Source of the DNA: CAVZAB01 sp963773155
GTDB taxonomy: Bacteria; Pseudomonadota; Alphaproteobacteria; Rhizobiales; Beijerinckiaceae
DNA length: 64,000 bases
Assembly: GCA_963773155.1 (NCBI GenBank)
Contig: CAVZAB010000012.1
Span: 1 to 64,000, forward strand
Direction of reading: 5' to 3'
Each line of letters starts with the position of its first letter. The first letter of the stretch is position 1. The notes under the pieces are model-generated. The model ran no database searches. It worked only from the letters and a program-made list of their open reading frames with translations, and was not told where the DNA came from. The position numbers and the translations under genes were made by a program. Below are positions 44,601 to 59,600 of this stretch, piece by piece.

Positions 44601-47600
44601 GCACCGAGATCTGCAGCGTGCGCAGCGTTGCCAGGGAGACGCGCTGTTCCTCGTTGGCCCGGGCAATCACATCAATCAAATAGATATCGTCGCGCACCTG
44701 GGTGACGGAGACGCCGGAAAGCACGGTGTTGAGCGTGTTGGATAAGGCCTGCGAACTCAGACCGAGACGTCGTGCCTCGTCCTGATTGACCTGCAGACGC
44801 AGTTCGCGCGATGGCTCGATCCAGTCGAAATTGACCTTTTCGGTATGGGTATCGGCGGCGACGACCCGGGCCATTTTAAAGGCAATTTCCCGAACCTCCT
44901 TCGGATCGGGGCCGGTGACCCGATATTGGATCGGCCAGCCGACGGGGGGGCCGAGTTCGAGCGGATAGACGCGTGCGACCGCGCTGGGGAATTCCTCGGC
45001 GAGCGTCTTGTCGAGTTTCTTGCGCAGCCGCTCGCGCGCCGCGACATCCTTGGCAACGATCACCGCCTGGCTAAAGAAATCATTCGGCAATTGGACGTTC
45101 AGCGGCAGGTAGAAACGAATGGCGCCGCGGCCGACATAAGCACTCCAATGATCGACGTCGGGATCACCGGCTAGTGCCTGGTCGAGGCGGCTTGCCAGCG
45201 CATCGCTGGCGTAGATCGAGGCATTTTGTGGCAGCCGCAGGTCGACCAGCAATTCGGGCCGGTCGGAGGCCGGGAAAAATTGCCGTGGCAGCAGCGGCAG
45301 CGCTAGCATTGCAGCGGCGAACAAGCCAAGTGTCGCGGCGATTGTCAGCCATTTGGCGCGCATGGCAGCTGCAAGCGCTGCCCTGTAGAGGGCCATCATC
45401 TTGCCGGGCCCAGCCGGCCCAAGTGTCGGGGCCGGCTTTTTCAGGATCCAGACGCCGAGCAAGGGTGAGAAGATCACGGCGACAAACCACGAGACGATCA
45501 GGGCAATCCCGACAACCGCAAAGAGCGAGAACGTATATTCGCCGGCCGAACTCGCGGCAAAACCGATCGGGACAAAGCCGGCAATGGTGACCAATGTCCC
45601 GGCCAGCATGGCGAAGGCGAAGCGCTGGAATGCGAAGGTCGCGGCTTGTTCCTTTTCGTCGCCCGCGGCGAGCCGCGTCATCATCGCATCGGTGGTCGTC
45701 ATGGCATCATCGACCAAAAGGGTCAGCGCGATAATCAGCGCGCCGAGCGAGACCCGTTGCATGTCGATATGGGCGATGTTCATCACTGCAAAGACGACCG
45801 CAAGGGTCAGCGGAATCGACAGCGCCACGACGAGGCCCGGCCGCACGCCCAGCGACAGAAAACTTACCGCCAATATGATCAGAATCGATTGCCACAGCGA
45901 CGTCATGAAATCGGCAATGGCGTGCTTAACCGTCACCGGCTGGTCGGCAACCAGATGTGGCTCGATGCCAATCGGCAAGTCCCTGGTGATCGACGCCATC
46001 GCCGCTTCGATATTGCGGCCCAAAGCCAGAATGTCCCCGCCCTCGCGCATGGCAATGCCAATGCCGATCGCGTCACGACCGTTGACCCGGAACATCGGCT
46101 GCGGCGGGTCGGCAAAGCCACGCCGCACCGTCGCAATATCGGCCAGACGGACCATGCGCTCGCCGACCGGGAAATTGACGTCGAGAACATCTTGCTCCGA
46201 GCGGAACGAGCCGGAGACGCGGACCGACAGCTTTTCATTGTCGGTCTGGATCGTGCCGGCCGGGCGCACAGCATTTTGGCCCTGTAGGGCGGCGAGCACG
46301 GCTTCCCGGTTGATGCCGAGCTGGGCCAGTTCCTTAATCGAGAACTCGACGAATATCTTCTCGTCCTGGGCGCCGATGATCTCGATTTTGGAGACATCGG
46401 GCACGAGCAGGAGCTTCGAGCGAATGGCTTCGACCTGATCGCGCAATTCGCGGTGGGAGAAACCATCGGCCGTGAAGCCGTAAATGATGCCGAACGTATC
46501 GCCGAAACGATCGTTGAAGACGGGCCCGATCACGCCGGCCGGCAGAGTGAGGCGGATATCGGCGATCTGGTTGCGGACCTGATACCAGACATCGTGGACT
46601 TGCGCCGCCGTGGTTTCGCCGGTCAGATTGACGAAGATCGTCGCCAGGCCGGCGCTGGTATAACTGCGCAAGAAATCGAGATGCGGCGTCTCCTCCAATT
46701 TGCGTTCGAGCCGCTCGGTGACCTGCTGCAAAGTGTCATCGACCGTGGCCCCGGGCCAGGCGGCCGAGACCACCATGGTCTTGATTACGAAAGACGGGTC
46801 CTCGTTGCGGCCGAGCCGGAAATAGGCGGCAAGGCCGGCGAGCACGGCCACAGCCATCAGATAGACGACGATGGAACGGTGCTTGAGCGCCCAATCCGAA
46901 AGATTGATTCCCATTACGATTCCGCCCCAATGAGACGGACCTTCTGGCCCTCCTGCAACAGGCCAGCCCCGGCGCTCACCACGCTCTCACCAGCCGATAG
47001 CCCATCGGCAATCAACGCAGTGACCGGATTATGGCGCACAACAACAACCGCCCGGCTGGCCACGGTACTGGTCTTGGGATCAACAATGAAAACCGAGGTC
47101 TTGCCGTTGCGTTGCACGAGGGCGCTCGCCGGCACGGCGAGCAACGTGTCCTCGGCCCTGCCGATCGTGCCGATGACGCTCGTCCCCAGCCGCCAGGACG
47201 CCGGCGGGTCGGCCAAGCCAACCCTGACTTGGAAGGAGCGGGTGACCGGATCGGCCTGCGGTGCGACCTCGCGGACCCGGCCGGGAATGATGGTGCCGGG
47301 TTCGCCCGGCAGACTGACGGAGACGGCCAAATCGCCGGAGCCGGCACGCAGCACATCGGCCGGCACGTCGAAGACGGCATCGCGGCCGTCGCGACGGGCG
47401 AGCGCGACGATCATCCGGCCGGCCTCGACGACCTCGCCGGGCTCGGCACCGACGGCGGTGACGACGCCTGGGGCATCGGCCGACAGCGTGGTGAAGCTCA
47501 CCAATTCCTCGCTGTTGTGCACCTGCGCCTCGGCGGCTTCGACCTGGGACTGGGCGGCGCGGCGGGCCTGCTCGGCAGCCTCGAAATCCGCCCGTGTGGT

Positions 47601-50600
47601 GACGTTGCGGGCGAGGAGATGCTCCTGGCGAAGGAAATGATTGTCGGCCTGGGTCAGGCGGCCGCGTGCCGCGGCAAGGCCGGCCTTGGCCGAGCGCAAG
47701 GCATTGAGCTGGTCCTGCGGTTCGAGCTGGGCGACGATCTGATCCTGGCCGACCCGTGCGCCGACGCCCACGTCGCGCTCGGCCAGCCGGCCAGCAATGC
47801 GAAACGCCAGGGCGGCGCGGTCTTCGGCCTCGATCCGGCCGGTAAAGCTCGCCGAAGCGCCCGCGGGCGGCCGCTCGACGCTTGCGGTGCGCACCGGGCG
47901 CACCTCCGCAACGAGCGCCCCGTCGCCCGCCCGCTCACAACCGGCGCACAATAGCGCGCCCAACACCATCCAGCCGGCGCGCGGCCAAAGTCGCCGGACC
48001 TTTTCCAAATCCGCCACGGTCTCCTCCATCCGCTGTGGCCGCGTAGCCAAGTGCTTTGCAAAGCCCGTTTTCGGCCAGAACAAGCCGTCGGCCGCTGCCG
48101 AAGCAATGGCCGATTTCCCGGATTCTGGTCAGGATCCCGGCGTTGTCATCGAACTGGCCAGCGCGTTGCGCAACGCCTGTTCCTTGCTGTCGTCGAGCGA
48201 GGTCTTGAGCACGACACCACCAAAGCCCTTGATGTCCTCCAACACCTTGTCGGCCGTCATCTGCTGGATCAGCACGAAAAGCGCGGCATTGCCCGGCTGG
48301 ATGTTCGCGGCGAGGTCTTTCATGAACTTGTCGTTGATGCCGAAGTCGGTCAAAGCGCCGCCAAGCGCCCCCGAGGCCGTGCCGACCGCAACGCCAAGGA
48401 GCGGGTTGAGGAAAATGACGCCGATGAGTAAGCCCCAGAAACTGCCGGAGGCGGCGCCAGCCGCGGTCGTGTTGACGAGCTGATTGAGCTTGACATTGCC
48501 GGTTTCGGTCTTGACTGCGATCACGGCGTCGCTGAGCTTGATCAAATATTCCTTCTGCAATTGCAGGAGACGCTGGCGCACCTCTTCGGCCTTGCTCTCG
48601 GATGGATATACGATGACAACGAGATCTGACATGGTGCTCTCCGTTCGGGGAAACTAGCGTGGTCTGCGGATAAAACAAATTTAACCTATGCTCGTACCGA
48701 AAATCGGCCACGACGAAGCGATAGATTATGGATAGGTCGAAACCGATCTTCTACACCTCGAATATTGCAAACTATTGATTACGCGTGAGGATCCACGCTG
48801 CAAAAGCCGCGTGGCACGACATTGCGGGTGGGCGCTGTGGTGCTGATCAGGCTTCGGCGAGTTGGCGCACGGTGGGCGGCAAGGCAACGCCGGCGGCCCG
48901 CAGGGCGAGACTGGCGGCCGGTCGCGGCGGCGAGCGCAGGAGGAAGCGTTTGCCGTCCTGCTCGACCTCGGTTTCGGTGAGTGAAGCAAGGTCGGCAAGG
49001 ATATCAGGCCACGATCCGGCGCGGCCGAGTTCGGCGATGCGATCCTCGAGAGCCTTTTTCAGAACCAGGGCGAGGAAGCTGCAGGAGACGTGGCCGCGGA
49101 TTGTCTCGTCGAGCTTGTGGAAGATGGGGCGTGTCGCAAACAGACTTTTTGCGGTTCGGAACGTCTGCTCGACGGTCCAAAGTTGTTTGTAGCAAAGCAT
49201 GGCATCGAGCGGGGCGAGGTCGGTATTGGTGCGCAGCACGAAGATGCCATCGAATTTGGCATCCTCCTCTGCCTTTGCCTCGTCGATGGTGAAGCGGTCT
49301 TCACCGGTTGTCCGCAGAAAGCGACGATAGCCGCTATTGCCAATGAGCGCCTTGTCGCCCTTCTTCAATTGGCGGGAAAGCGCGGCCAGGATCGAGGCGC
49401 GGTCCTCGAAATCCTTTTTCGCCTGTTCGTGATTACGACAAACGATGTAGCGTCGTCCAGCGAGTGTGACTGCCTTGGCCTCGTAATCGACGCGCTTGTC
49501 TCTTTTGCTGATTGTCAGCGGAACGAAGGGAGCCGGGTCGTCCAGGACAAGATCACGAACCAGCTTGTCGGAGCGCTCACGCACGCCAAGAATGTAAAGA
49601 AGTTTGCGCGCCTCGAGTTCGACGAGCGTCTCGGCACTGATCATGCCGCGGTCCGCGACGATGCAGACGCGGTTGATCGAAAAGCGCTGGCGCAATCGGT
49701 CAATAACCGGGATGAGGCTGCCCGTATCAGCGGTATTGCCAGGCCACATCTCGGTGCAGACCGGCCGACCGTCACCGTCGATGAGAACGGCGAGGATCAT
49801 TTGCCGCAGATCCGGACGGTGATCCTTGGAATAGCCATGCCGACCAAGCGTCTGGCCGCCGGCACCCTCGAAATAAAGGCTGGTGGTATCCATGAACACG
49901 AGATCGAGTTTTGCGAAGAGATCACGACGTCGGTCGAACAGATGCTCTTCCATGACGTCCTTCAAACAGCGCGGCGCAAACGGCGTGCGACCGTTCTGCT
50001 CTGCAGCCGGCAGTTCCTCGCCAAGCCATGCCATGGCGCGATAGAGGTGATGAAGGTCGAGATCCTCGACGCCATCGATCCGGTAATCCTCCCGCCAGCG
50101 CTCCGCCGCCCGATCGGAGCCGCCGGCAAACAACCGGTGCAGCACGCTGAGAAACACAGCCCGTTCGAGCGCGAACCCATGCTTGCGTTCCTTCGCCAGT
50201 TCACCAAGCACGGCCCGACAGCCGGTCTCCTCCCAAAGCCTCTCGAAGACCAGAGCCGGACCAATGCGCCGCACCGAAGCGGCGGTCGCGCCCTCTTCCT
50301 GCTGAGCATCGATGATGATCGCCTTGGCGGCAAAGCGCGCGCCAGAGTGCAACAGCCGCTCCAATTGGCCGCTGTCGCGCAGCTCGTCATAACGCCCCAG
50401 CGTTGCAATCACTTGTTGGCGCACTTTTGTGCCCTCTCGCCGGCTTTCGACGATCTGCAGGTAGGCGCGACCACCAGAGGTCTTCTTGCGGAAGTACATG
50501 CGCGACTCATTTAATGCCAGCACAGAGTCGCATAATGAGTTAATAAAATCAACAAAAATATATCGCAGACGTGGCACTACATTTTTACAAAAGTGACTAC

Positions 50601-53600
50601 CCAACCCTAGCAATAACAATCACTTATAACCCACTCAGGCGCTCGAAGTGTCGAAGGGTACTGGCCCAAAGCCGGGCAACGATTCACGCCGAGGCAAGTT
50701 CGTGCAAGACGCGGACCCAGGATCGCATGCCTTTGTGGAAACTCTCAAGATTGTATTTTTCGTTGGGGCTGTGGATTCGATCGTCCTCGAGAGCGAAGCC
50801 GGCGAGTATCACGTCCATACCCAACGCCGTTTTGAGCTGGTGTGTCACCGGGATCGAGCCGCCGCCGCCGATAAAGGCGGCCTCGCGGCCCCATTCGGCG
50901 CCGAGGGCTGCCCTGGTCTTGGCGAAAGCCGGGGCCTCGATCGGAAACTGGATCGCTCGCCCGGCCCCATGCTCGATGAATTCGACCTTGCAATCGGCGG
51001 GAACGCGGGCCCGGACAAAGGCGCGAAATGCCTTGCGGATGGCATGCGGATCCTGATCAAAGACCAGACGGAACGAGATCTTTGCCGATGCCCGTGACGG
51101 GATTACCGTCTTGAAGCCTTCGCCCTGGTAGCCGCCGCCCATGCCGTTGACCTCGCAGGTCGGGCGTGACCAGACCATTTCGAGGGCGGTGCGGCCCTTT
51201 TCGCCGGCCGGAATTCCGAGGCCCACCGCGCCGAGAAAGATTTTGGGGTCGAAGTTCAGCGTCGCCCACTGCCGGCGCAAAGTCTCCGGCAATTCCGGCA
51301 CGCCGTCGTAAAAGCCGGGTAGGGTGATGCGGCCATCGGCATTGCGCAGATCGGCTAGGATACGGGCGAGCACATGATTGGGATTGGCGGCGGCCGAACC
51401 ATAGAACCCCGAATGGAGATCGCGGTCGGCGCCGGTAATGATGATTTCCTCGCCGCAAAGGCCGCGCAGCATAGTGGTGATTGCCGGGGTTTTGGGGTCC
51501 CACATGCTGGTGTCACAGATCAGCCCGATGTCGGCCCTTAGTTCGGCCGCATGGGACTCGAGAAAGCCCGGCAGGTTGGCCCCGCCAGATTCCTCCTCGC
51601 CCTCGATCAGAATCGAAACGGGAATCGGCAGGGCGCCGGTGACGGCCTTCCAGGCCCGGCAGGCCTCGACAAAGGTCATGATCTGGCCCTTGTCGTCGGA
51701 AGCGCCGCGCCCGCGCAGGACCTTGGTGCCGTCGGCCAGCGGTTCGACCCGCGGATCAAACGGATCATGCTCCCACAATTCGAGCGGGTCGACCGGCTGC
51801 ACGTCGTAATGGCCGTAAAACAGCGCCGATGGCCCTTTGGCCTTGCGGTCATGGGCGACGACGATCGGGTGGCCGGGAGTTGCCCGGGCGCTGGCTTCAA
51901 AACCCATGCCGGCCAGATCGGCGACGTGCCAATCCGCACAGGCCCGGCAATCGGTGGCATAGGCGGGATCCGTCGAGATCGATTTGATCCTCAGCACGGC
52001 AAGCAGGCGCTCGAGGGCCGAGTCGAATATTGGCGTCGATATAGGTCAGGACCTTTTCCAAATCCGCCACGGTCTCCTCCATCCGCTGTGGCCGCGTAGC
52101 CAAGTGCTTTGCAAAGCCCGTTTTCGGCCAGAACAAGCCGTCGGCCGCTGCCGAAGCAATGGCCGATTTCCGGATTCTGGTCAGGATCCCGGCGTTGTCA
52201 TCGAACTGGCCAGCGCGTTGCGCAACGCCTGTTCCTTGCTGTCGTCGAGCGAAGTCTTGAGCACGACACCACCAAAGCCCTTGATGTCCTCCAACACCTT
52301 GTCGGCCGTCATCTGCTGGATCAGCACGAAAAGCGCGGCATTGCCCGGCTGGATGTTCGCGGCGAGGTCTTTCATGAACTTGTCGTTGATGCCGAAGTCG
52401 GTCAAAGCGCCGCCAAGCGCCCCCGAGGCCGTGCCGACCGCAACGCCAAGGAGCGGGTTGAGGAAAATGACGCCGATGAGTAAGCCCCAGAAACTGCCGG
52501 AGGCGGCGCCAGCCGCGGTCGTGTTGACGAGCTGATTGAGCTTGACATTGCCGGTTTCGGTCTTGACTGCGATCACGGCGTCGCTGAGCTTGATCAAATA
52601 TTCCTTCTGCAATTGCAGGAGACGCTGGCGCACCTCTTCGGCCTTGCTCTCGGATGGATATACGATGACAACGAGATCTGACATGGTGCTCTCCGTTCGG
52701 GGAAACTAGCGTGGTCTGCGGATAAAACAAATCGGCCGGGAATCCCAACCCTAGGCGGGGCATCCCAAAGTCCTGACGATCTGCCCCGGCATTGTGATTG
52801 GCTGTCGGGGCATGCTTTGCTGCCGTGCCATCCAAAGCGCCGGGGCCGATGAGGCTTGGCGAGCTTTGGTGCACGAGGGAGATCGATTATGCGCTGGCTC
52901 TATCTGATCATTATTGTCCTGTTCGTGGCCGCAACCTTGCTTTTCGCGGTTCAGAATCTCCAGGTGGTGACCCTCTCCTTTCTCGGCTTTGGCGCCAGCG
53001 TGCCGCTCGCCCTGCTGGTCGCCCTCGTCTATGTTCTCGGCATGGCAACCGGCGGAAGCCTATTTGCGTTGCTTCGCCAGTCCTTGGCCAAAGCGGGCCG
53101 GCGGGACGGCCGCCGATAAGTGACACCACCAATCACGCCAGTCATGACATTTTTGTGTCAGATGCGGCCAAGATCGGGCTCGCAGCGCCGATTGATTGGA
53201 ACGCCGGGCTCGAATTTGGGATGGCCAGCCGATGCCATCGGCCTGAAAACCGGCTAATTATCCTGGGGCCGTAGCTCGATCGGCAGGCGAGCAGTAAGGC
53301 CTCCCCGTGGTCATTGTATTCTAACAGGAGCATTCATGCCGAACTATTCAAGTCGCTCGAAGGGATGGCTCGCCGCCATAATTGCGGCGGGCGCCATGTT
53401 GGTTGCGCACCAGGCGGCGATTGCCCAGACCAGGCTTGTCGCAGGAACCCTGACCTGCAACGGCAGGGGGAATGTTGGCTTGATCCTCGGATCGCGGCAG
53501 TCGCTGAGCTGCGTCTTCGCTCCGTCCGGCACCAATGTGCGCCAGAATTATGCGGGCCGGATTACCCGTCTTGGTCTCGATCTCGGCATCAAGGGGCCGA

Positions 53601-56600
53601 GTGTCGTCATCTGGACCGTGCTTGCCTCTACCAGCACGGTGCCGCGCGGCGCCCTGGCTGGACGCTACGCTGGCGTGTCCGCCAATGCCGCCGCCGGCAT
53701 CGGGGCCGGTGCCAATATTCTGGTTGGCGGCTCCCACAACTCGATCGTTCTTCAGCCGCTTTCCGTCCAGGCCCAGACCGGCCTGAATGTCGCGGCCGGA
53801 ATCACGGGCCTGCGGCTGACGACACGCCATTAGCGGGCCCGACTGCGTTGCGCCATGCTGGCCTGGCGTGTGGGCAGGTTCTGGCGGGCGAGGCGATCTG
53901 GACCTGGCGCTGTTGGCTTTGTTAGATTGGCAGGCCGGTTGGCCTGGGGGTGCGGATATTTGTTGGTCGATCGCTTGATCCTTGCCGCTCATCCTTTTTT
54001 CAAGAGCTGTGGGAGCCTTGCCATTGTCGTCGCCTTGGCCGCGCTTACCGGCTGTGCGACCACCGACTGGAGCCCGGTCAATGCGCCGCTTGCTGGCCCC
54101 ATTGATGCCAAGCCGCTTTTCTATGCGGTTCCCTCGGCCGAAGACGGGGTTGCCCTTGGTTTGTCCTTTTCCGGCGGCGGGACAAGGGCGGCGGCATTCG
54201 CCTATGGCGTTCTGGACGGGCTGCGCCAGCATGCCGCAGCGGACGGACGATCGCTGCTCGATCACGTTAAATTTCTGTCGAGCGTGTCCGGCGGCTCGGT
54301 CACGGCCGCCTATTACGGGCTTTTTCACGACAGGATCTTCGCCGATTTCGAGCAGCGATTTCTCTTTGCCAATGCCGAGTTCGATTTGCGTACCACGTTT
54401 GGTCCAGGGATCATCACGGCGGCGCTTACCGGCGGCATCAACGATCAGACGCGGCTGCCCCGCTGGTTCGAACGCGAGCTGTTCGGCCGTGCCTCGGTAA
54501 AGGACCTCATGAATTCTTCGCCTAGCGTCGTGGTCAACGCCACCGACGTCTACAATCGGGTTCCCTTCGCCTTTACGGCGCAGACTTTCGACGCGATCTG
54601 CAGCGATCCGGCCTCCGTATTGGTTGCCGACGCAGTCGCTGCATCTGCGGCGGTGCCTGTCGCCTTTGTTCCGATCGTGATGCAGATCTATAAGGACCGC
54701 TGCCTAAGCCCGTTGCCGGTCTGGGTCAGAGCCGCGCTTGACGATCCCTTGGCCGGCGCCAAGCTCCGTGCGACGGCGGCTGCCTGGGAACGCTACCGCA
54801 ATGATCCCGAGGTCAATTTTCTGAAGCTTGCGGACGGTGGCATCGCCGATAATTTCGGCCTGTCTTCACTCTCACTCCTGCTTGAATTGATGGACGGCCC
54901 GGGCCATCTCGTCGATCTTGCCAAGATCAGACGATTGGTGGTCCTCGTGATCGATGCCGGCCAGCAGCAGACCGGCGTGTGGACCCGCACCGCTGGTGGT
55001 TCGAGCGGCATCGATCTTGCCGTCGCGGCAATAAACACGGGGATCGAATTGTCGGCGCGCACCAATTTCGACCTGTTTGGCCGCCTTGCACGAGAATGGA
55101 AGCGGAAAGCGATCGCGGCGCGCTGCGGCGGGCCAGGTTTGGCCAGGGCCGCCGCACAGGAGCCGGCAAGGCGCTGTGCGGATATCGACGTCATGGTGCG
55201 GCGCTTGTCCTTCGACGATCTCGGTCCGCTGCGGGCACGGGAATTGTCGAAGGTCTCGACCCGTTTCGTCCTGCCGCAGGACGAGGTCGCAGCGATCATC
55301 CAGGCTGGCCGCGACGTGGTGCGGGTGGTGCCTTGGGAGCCGCCGCAAAACTTGGCCCGGCGCCAATAGCTGGCTGGCCGAGGCCCGGCCGATTTAGCAG
55401 CGGTGATCGGCGACCTGAAGCGGCTTTTGTGGGGCCGCACCTGTAAAGTCGGCGTCGGAATCATGGGCTTCATCCGGCCGCTCGGGCGTCGTCGGAAAGG
55501 CGCGGACGGCGCCAAAATATTCGGTCCGCGTCTGCGAAAGCGAAGCGATCGCGGCAAGGCTTGCGGCGAGCGGCAGAGCTACGGCAAGGATGAGAACAAG
55601 CTTGGGCATCCGGGCACCTCACGTCGATTGGTCCCCCTTGACCTATCGCAGACGATTGAGCGAACAAGGCGAAGACGATCACAATCGATCACGAGGAATT
55701 GCAATCACGATCTGGTGGCCGGCGCCTGGCGGGTCGGGGTGGCTGGTCGCGAGCGCTGCCGGGGCGCTTCGCTGCCACCGGTTCCACCCTGTTGAAAATC
55801 ATGCATAATGGGTGAAGAGGAGGACGGCTATGAGGAAGGAGACGACGACTTTGGCGGGCCGGGAAAGCGCTAGCGGCAAAGGCGACGATCTGCAGGCGAA
55901 TTTCGAGCGGCTCACCTTTGCGACGGACGGCGGCATTGGCAAGCGGGCGTCACTCGGTCTGCTGGTGCTCGAGACCGATCAGACGGTCGAATGGGAATTC
56001 CGCCGCTTGTTGCCGCCCGGCGGCGTCGCGCTCTACGAGGTGCGCCTGCATAATGATCCGGTGATAACGCCCGACAGCCTGAAGGCGATGGAGCAGGAAT
56101 TGGCGCCGGCTGCGCGGCTGTTGCCACAGGCCGTCGATCTGGCGGCGATCGGCTATGCCTGCACGTCGGGTTCGATGGTCATGGGCGAGGATGTCGTCAG
56201 TCGGCAGATTCGCGGGGTCCGGCCGACCGCGAAGATCAGCAATCCCGTGAGCGCCGCGCTGGCGGCTTTCCGGGCGTTGAAGGTGAGCCGGGTGGCCCTG
56301 CTGACCCCCTATCTTGCCGAAATCAATCTATCGCTGCGGGCCAATTTTCAGCGGCTTGGCCTGTCCATTCCAGTCATGGGCTCGTTCAACGAGGCCGACG
56401 ACAATGTGGTGGCACGGATTTCGACCGCCTCGATCCGCGATGCGATTCTCCAAGATCGGCCGCTCGAACGCCTGCGAGGGCGTCTTCGTGTCCTGCACCA
56501 GTCTGCGGGTTGCGGAAATAGCGGCCGGGCTCGAAGAAGAATTGGGCAAGCCGGTGACGTCGAGCAATCACGCTTTGGCCTGGCACATGCTGAGACTTGC

Positions 56601-59600
56601 CGGGATCGACGATCCGATGCCGCAGCATGGGCGTCTGTTCACCAAATCGCTCGTGGCCGCGCGGGACAGGGACAACGCGGCCTGAGCGTCAGCGTGCCTT
56701 GCCCTCGCGGCCATAGAGCAGCAGCATGGCAATGATAACGATTCCGTAGATGATCTGCCGGCCGGCCTCCGGCATCTGGATCACCGAAAGAATGGACTGC
56801 AGCAGCGTGATCAGAATGACGCCGGCGATCGTGCCGAGATAGCTGCCACGCCCGCCGAGGATCGAGGCGCCGCCGAGCACGACAGCAGCGATCGCCGGCA
56901 ACAAATAGGCCTCGCCCATGCCCTGGGCGGCCTTGCTCGCGTAGCCGGCAAGCAAGACGCCGCCGAATGCCGACATGCCCCCCGCAATCGCAAAGGCGAG
57001 GAGGACGACGCGCTGGGTGTCCACGCCGGATAGATAAGCGGCGCGCTCGCGATTGCCGATCCCGTAGACGGCCCGGCCGAATGTCGTGCGGTTGAGAAGG
57101 AAGATCGCGCCGGCGCCGACGATGGCCCAGACCACCAGGGCATTTGGCAGGCCGAATAGCAGATCTCCAGTGGCCAAAGTACGCATCGCCGGTGAAGATG
57201 AATCCTGCGGCGAGAAGCCGCCGGTGTGGACCACCATCAGGCCCTGGGCGACGGCATTTACCGCCAGCGTTATGATCATCGAGGGTATGCGCAGATAGGC
57301 CACGCCGAAGCCGTTGACCAGGCCGAGCGCAATGCCGCAGGCGATCCCGAACGGAATCGCCAGGGTTTCGCCGACCGGCCCCCAGCCCGTGGCCGCGGTC
57401 GACATCATGCCGCCGACCGCGACCACCCATGGCACCGACAGGTCGATTTGGCCGAGTAGGATGACAATCATTGTGCCGGTGGCGATGACCCCGAGAAAGG
57501 AGGCAACTTTCAATTGCTGCAGGAGATATTCCGGCGACAGAAAACTGCGCGAATAGAGCGAGCCGAGCAGCAGCATTAAAATTATGCAGCAAAAGGCGAT
57601 AACGACCGGCGGGTCGACGCGGCGGGTTAGGGTTGCAAAGAGTCTGGGCGCGGCCTGATCGGTCATTCAAACAGCTCGAGACGATTGCGGACCTGGAACA
57701 GCCGCGCCGAACCGACGCAGACCGCGGCGAGCAACACGAGGCCCTGAAACAAGGGCTGCCACAAAGGCTCGAGATTGAAGACGAACAAAAGGTCGCCAAT
57801 GGTGCGAAACATCAAGGCGCCGAAAATGGCGCCGATCGCGCTACCCGCGCCGCCGAATAACGACACGCCGCCGAGCACGACCGCGGCGATCGAATAGAGC
57901 GTGTAGGAACCGCCATTGGCCGCCGAAGCCTCGCCCGAATAGGTGACGAAGGTCAAAAAAAGTCCGCCCATCGAGGCGATCAGGCCGGACAGCAAATAGG
58001 CGCAGAATTTGGCGCGCTGCACGGGAACGCCTGACATAAAGGCCGCGGATTCGGAGGAGCCGACCGCATAGGCGGCGCGGCCGATCGCCGAGCGCCGGTA
58101 GGGAATCCAGACGAGGCAAACGATCGCCAGAAGGGCAACAAGGCTGGCCGGAACGAGGTCGAACATTCGTCCGGTCAGGGCGTCCGCCAACGGCCCGTAG
58201 ACGTCGCCGCCGGGAACCGGTCGCAGGAGGAGAGCGACGCCGAAGAATACGGCGCCGCTGGCGATCGTCGTGACGATCGGCTGCAAGCGGCCGTAGATGA
58301 CGATCAGCCCATTGATAGCGCCGCAGGCAAGGCCGCAGAGAAGAACGCCGATGACGCCGAATGCTGCCACTAACGGCGAGTCGACGACGATCCACGAGGC
58401 CAGGCAATTGCTGAGCACGAAGACCATGCCAACCGACAAATCGATTCCGGCCGTCACCACGACCATTGTCTGCGCCATGGCAACAAGTGCCAACAATACG
58501 CCCTTGTTGGCGGCGGTTTGCACGACATTGGCGCTAAACCCGGCCGGATGATTGGCAGCATAGACGGCGAACATGATCAGGAAGAAGGCGAAGGCCAGCA
58601 ACGAGCCCCGATTCTCATTCAGGCGGTAGCGCCAATCGCTCATCTGGCCGCCACCGAGGCGCCGGCCTCGACAGGCTCGGCGCCAATATTGAGGGCGCTG
58701 GTGATCAACGAGCGCTGGGTGATTTCTTCGCCCTCCAAAACCCTTTTGACGGCGCCGTCATACAGCACGAGCGCGCGGTCGCAGCAGCCGATCAACTCAT
58801 CATAATCGGTACTGTAAAAGACAATTGCCGCGCCCAAATCGGCGAGATTGCGCAAGAGCAGATAGATTTCCTGCTTCGTCCCGACATCGATGCCGCGGGT
58901 CGGATCATTGAGAAGTATGATCCGCGGTTCGGTCATCAGCCATTTGGCAATGACCACCTTCTGCTGATTGCCGCCCGACAGGGCGGCGACGGGAATGTCG
59001 GTTCTGGTCGCGCGAATCGTCAGAAGATCCATCATGCTGGCCACGAGCCTGGTCTCGACCGCGTGATCGATGATGCCACGCGTGGCGATTCGGTCGAGGG
59101 CCGCGAAGGAGAGATTTTCGCGCACCGACATCGGCAGCATCAGGCCTTCTGTCTTGCGGTCTTCGGGAATGAGTGCCATCCCAATCGGGCTCGCCTTGGC
59201 AGCGTTCGGGCCGGTCGGCGCTACCGGCGTGCCGGCCACCCGGATTTCGCCGGTGACCCCGCGCAGAACGCCAAACAGCGCCAGCAGCAACTCGCGCTGG
59301 CCCTGGCCGTCGAGGCCGCCGAGTCCGACGACTTCCCCCGCTTGAACCGAGAAGGAAATATCGCGCAGCCGATTGGTCCAGTTGAGGTTCCTGACATCGA
59401 GCAACGGCGTTGCCTGGCTGGCGTGGCGGGCCGGCTTGGGCGGGAAGACGTGGCGGTATTCACGCCCGATCATCAATTCGACGACTTCATTGTCCGATTT
59501 GGCGCCGGCCGCATAGGTTGCGACATTGGCGCCGTTACGGAAAACGGTGCATTGGTCGGCCAGCTCGGCAATCTCGTGCATGCGGTGCGATATATAGAGG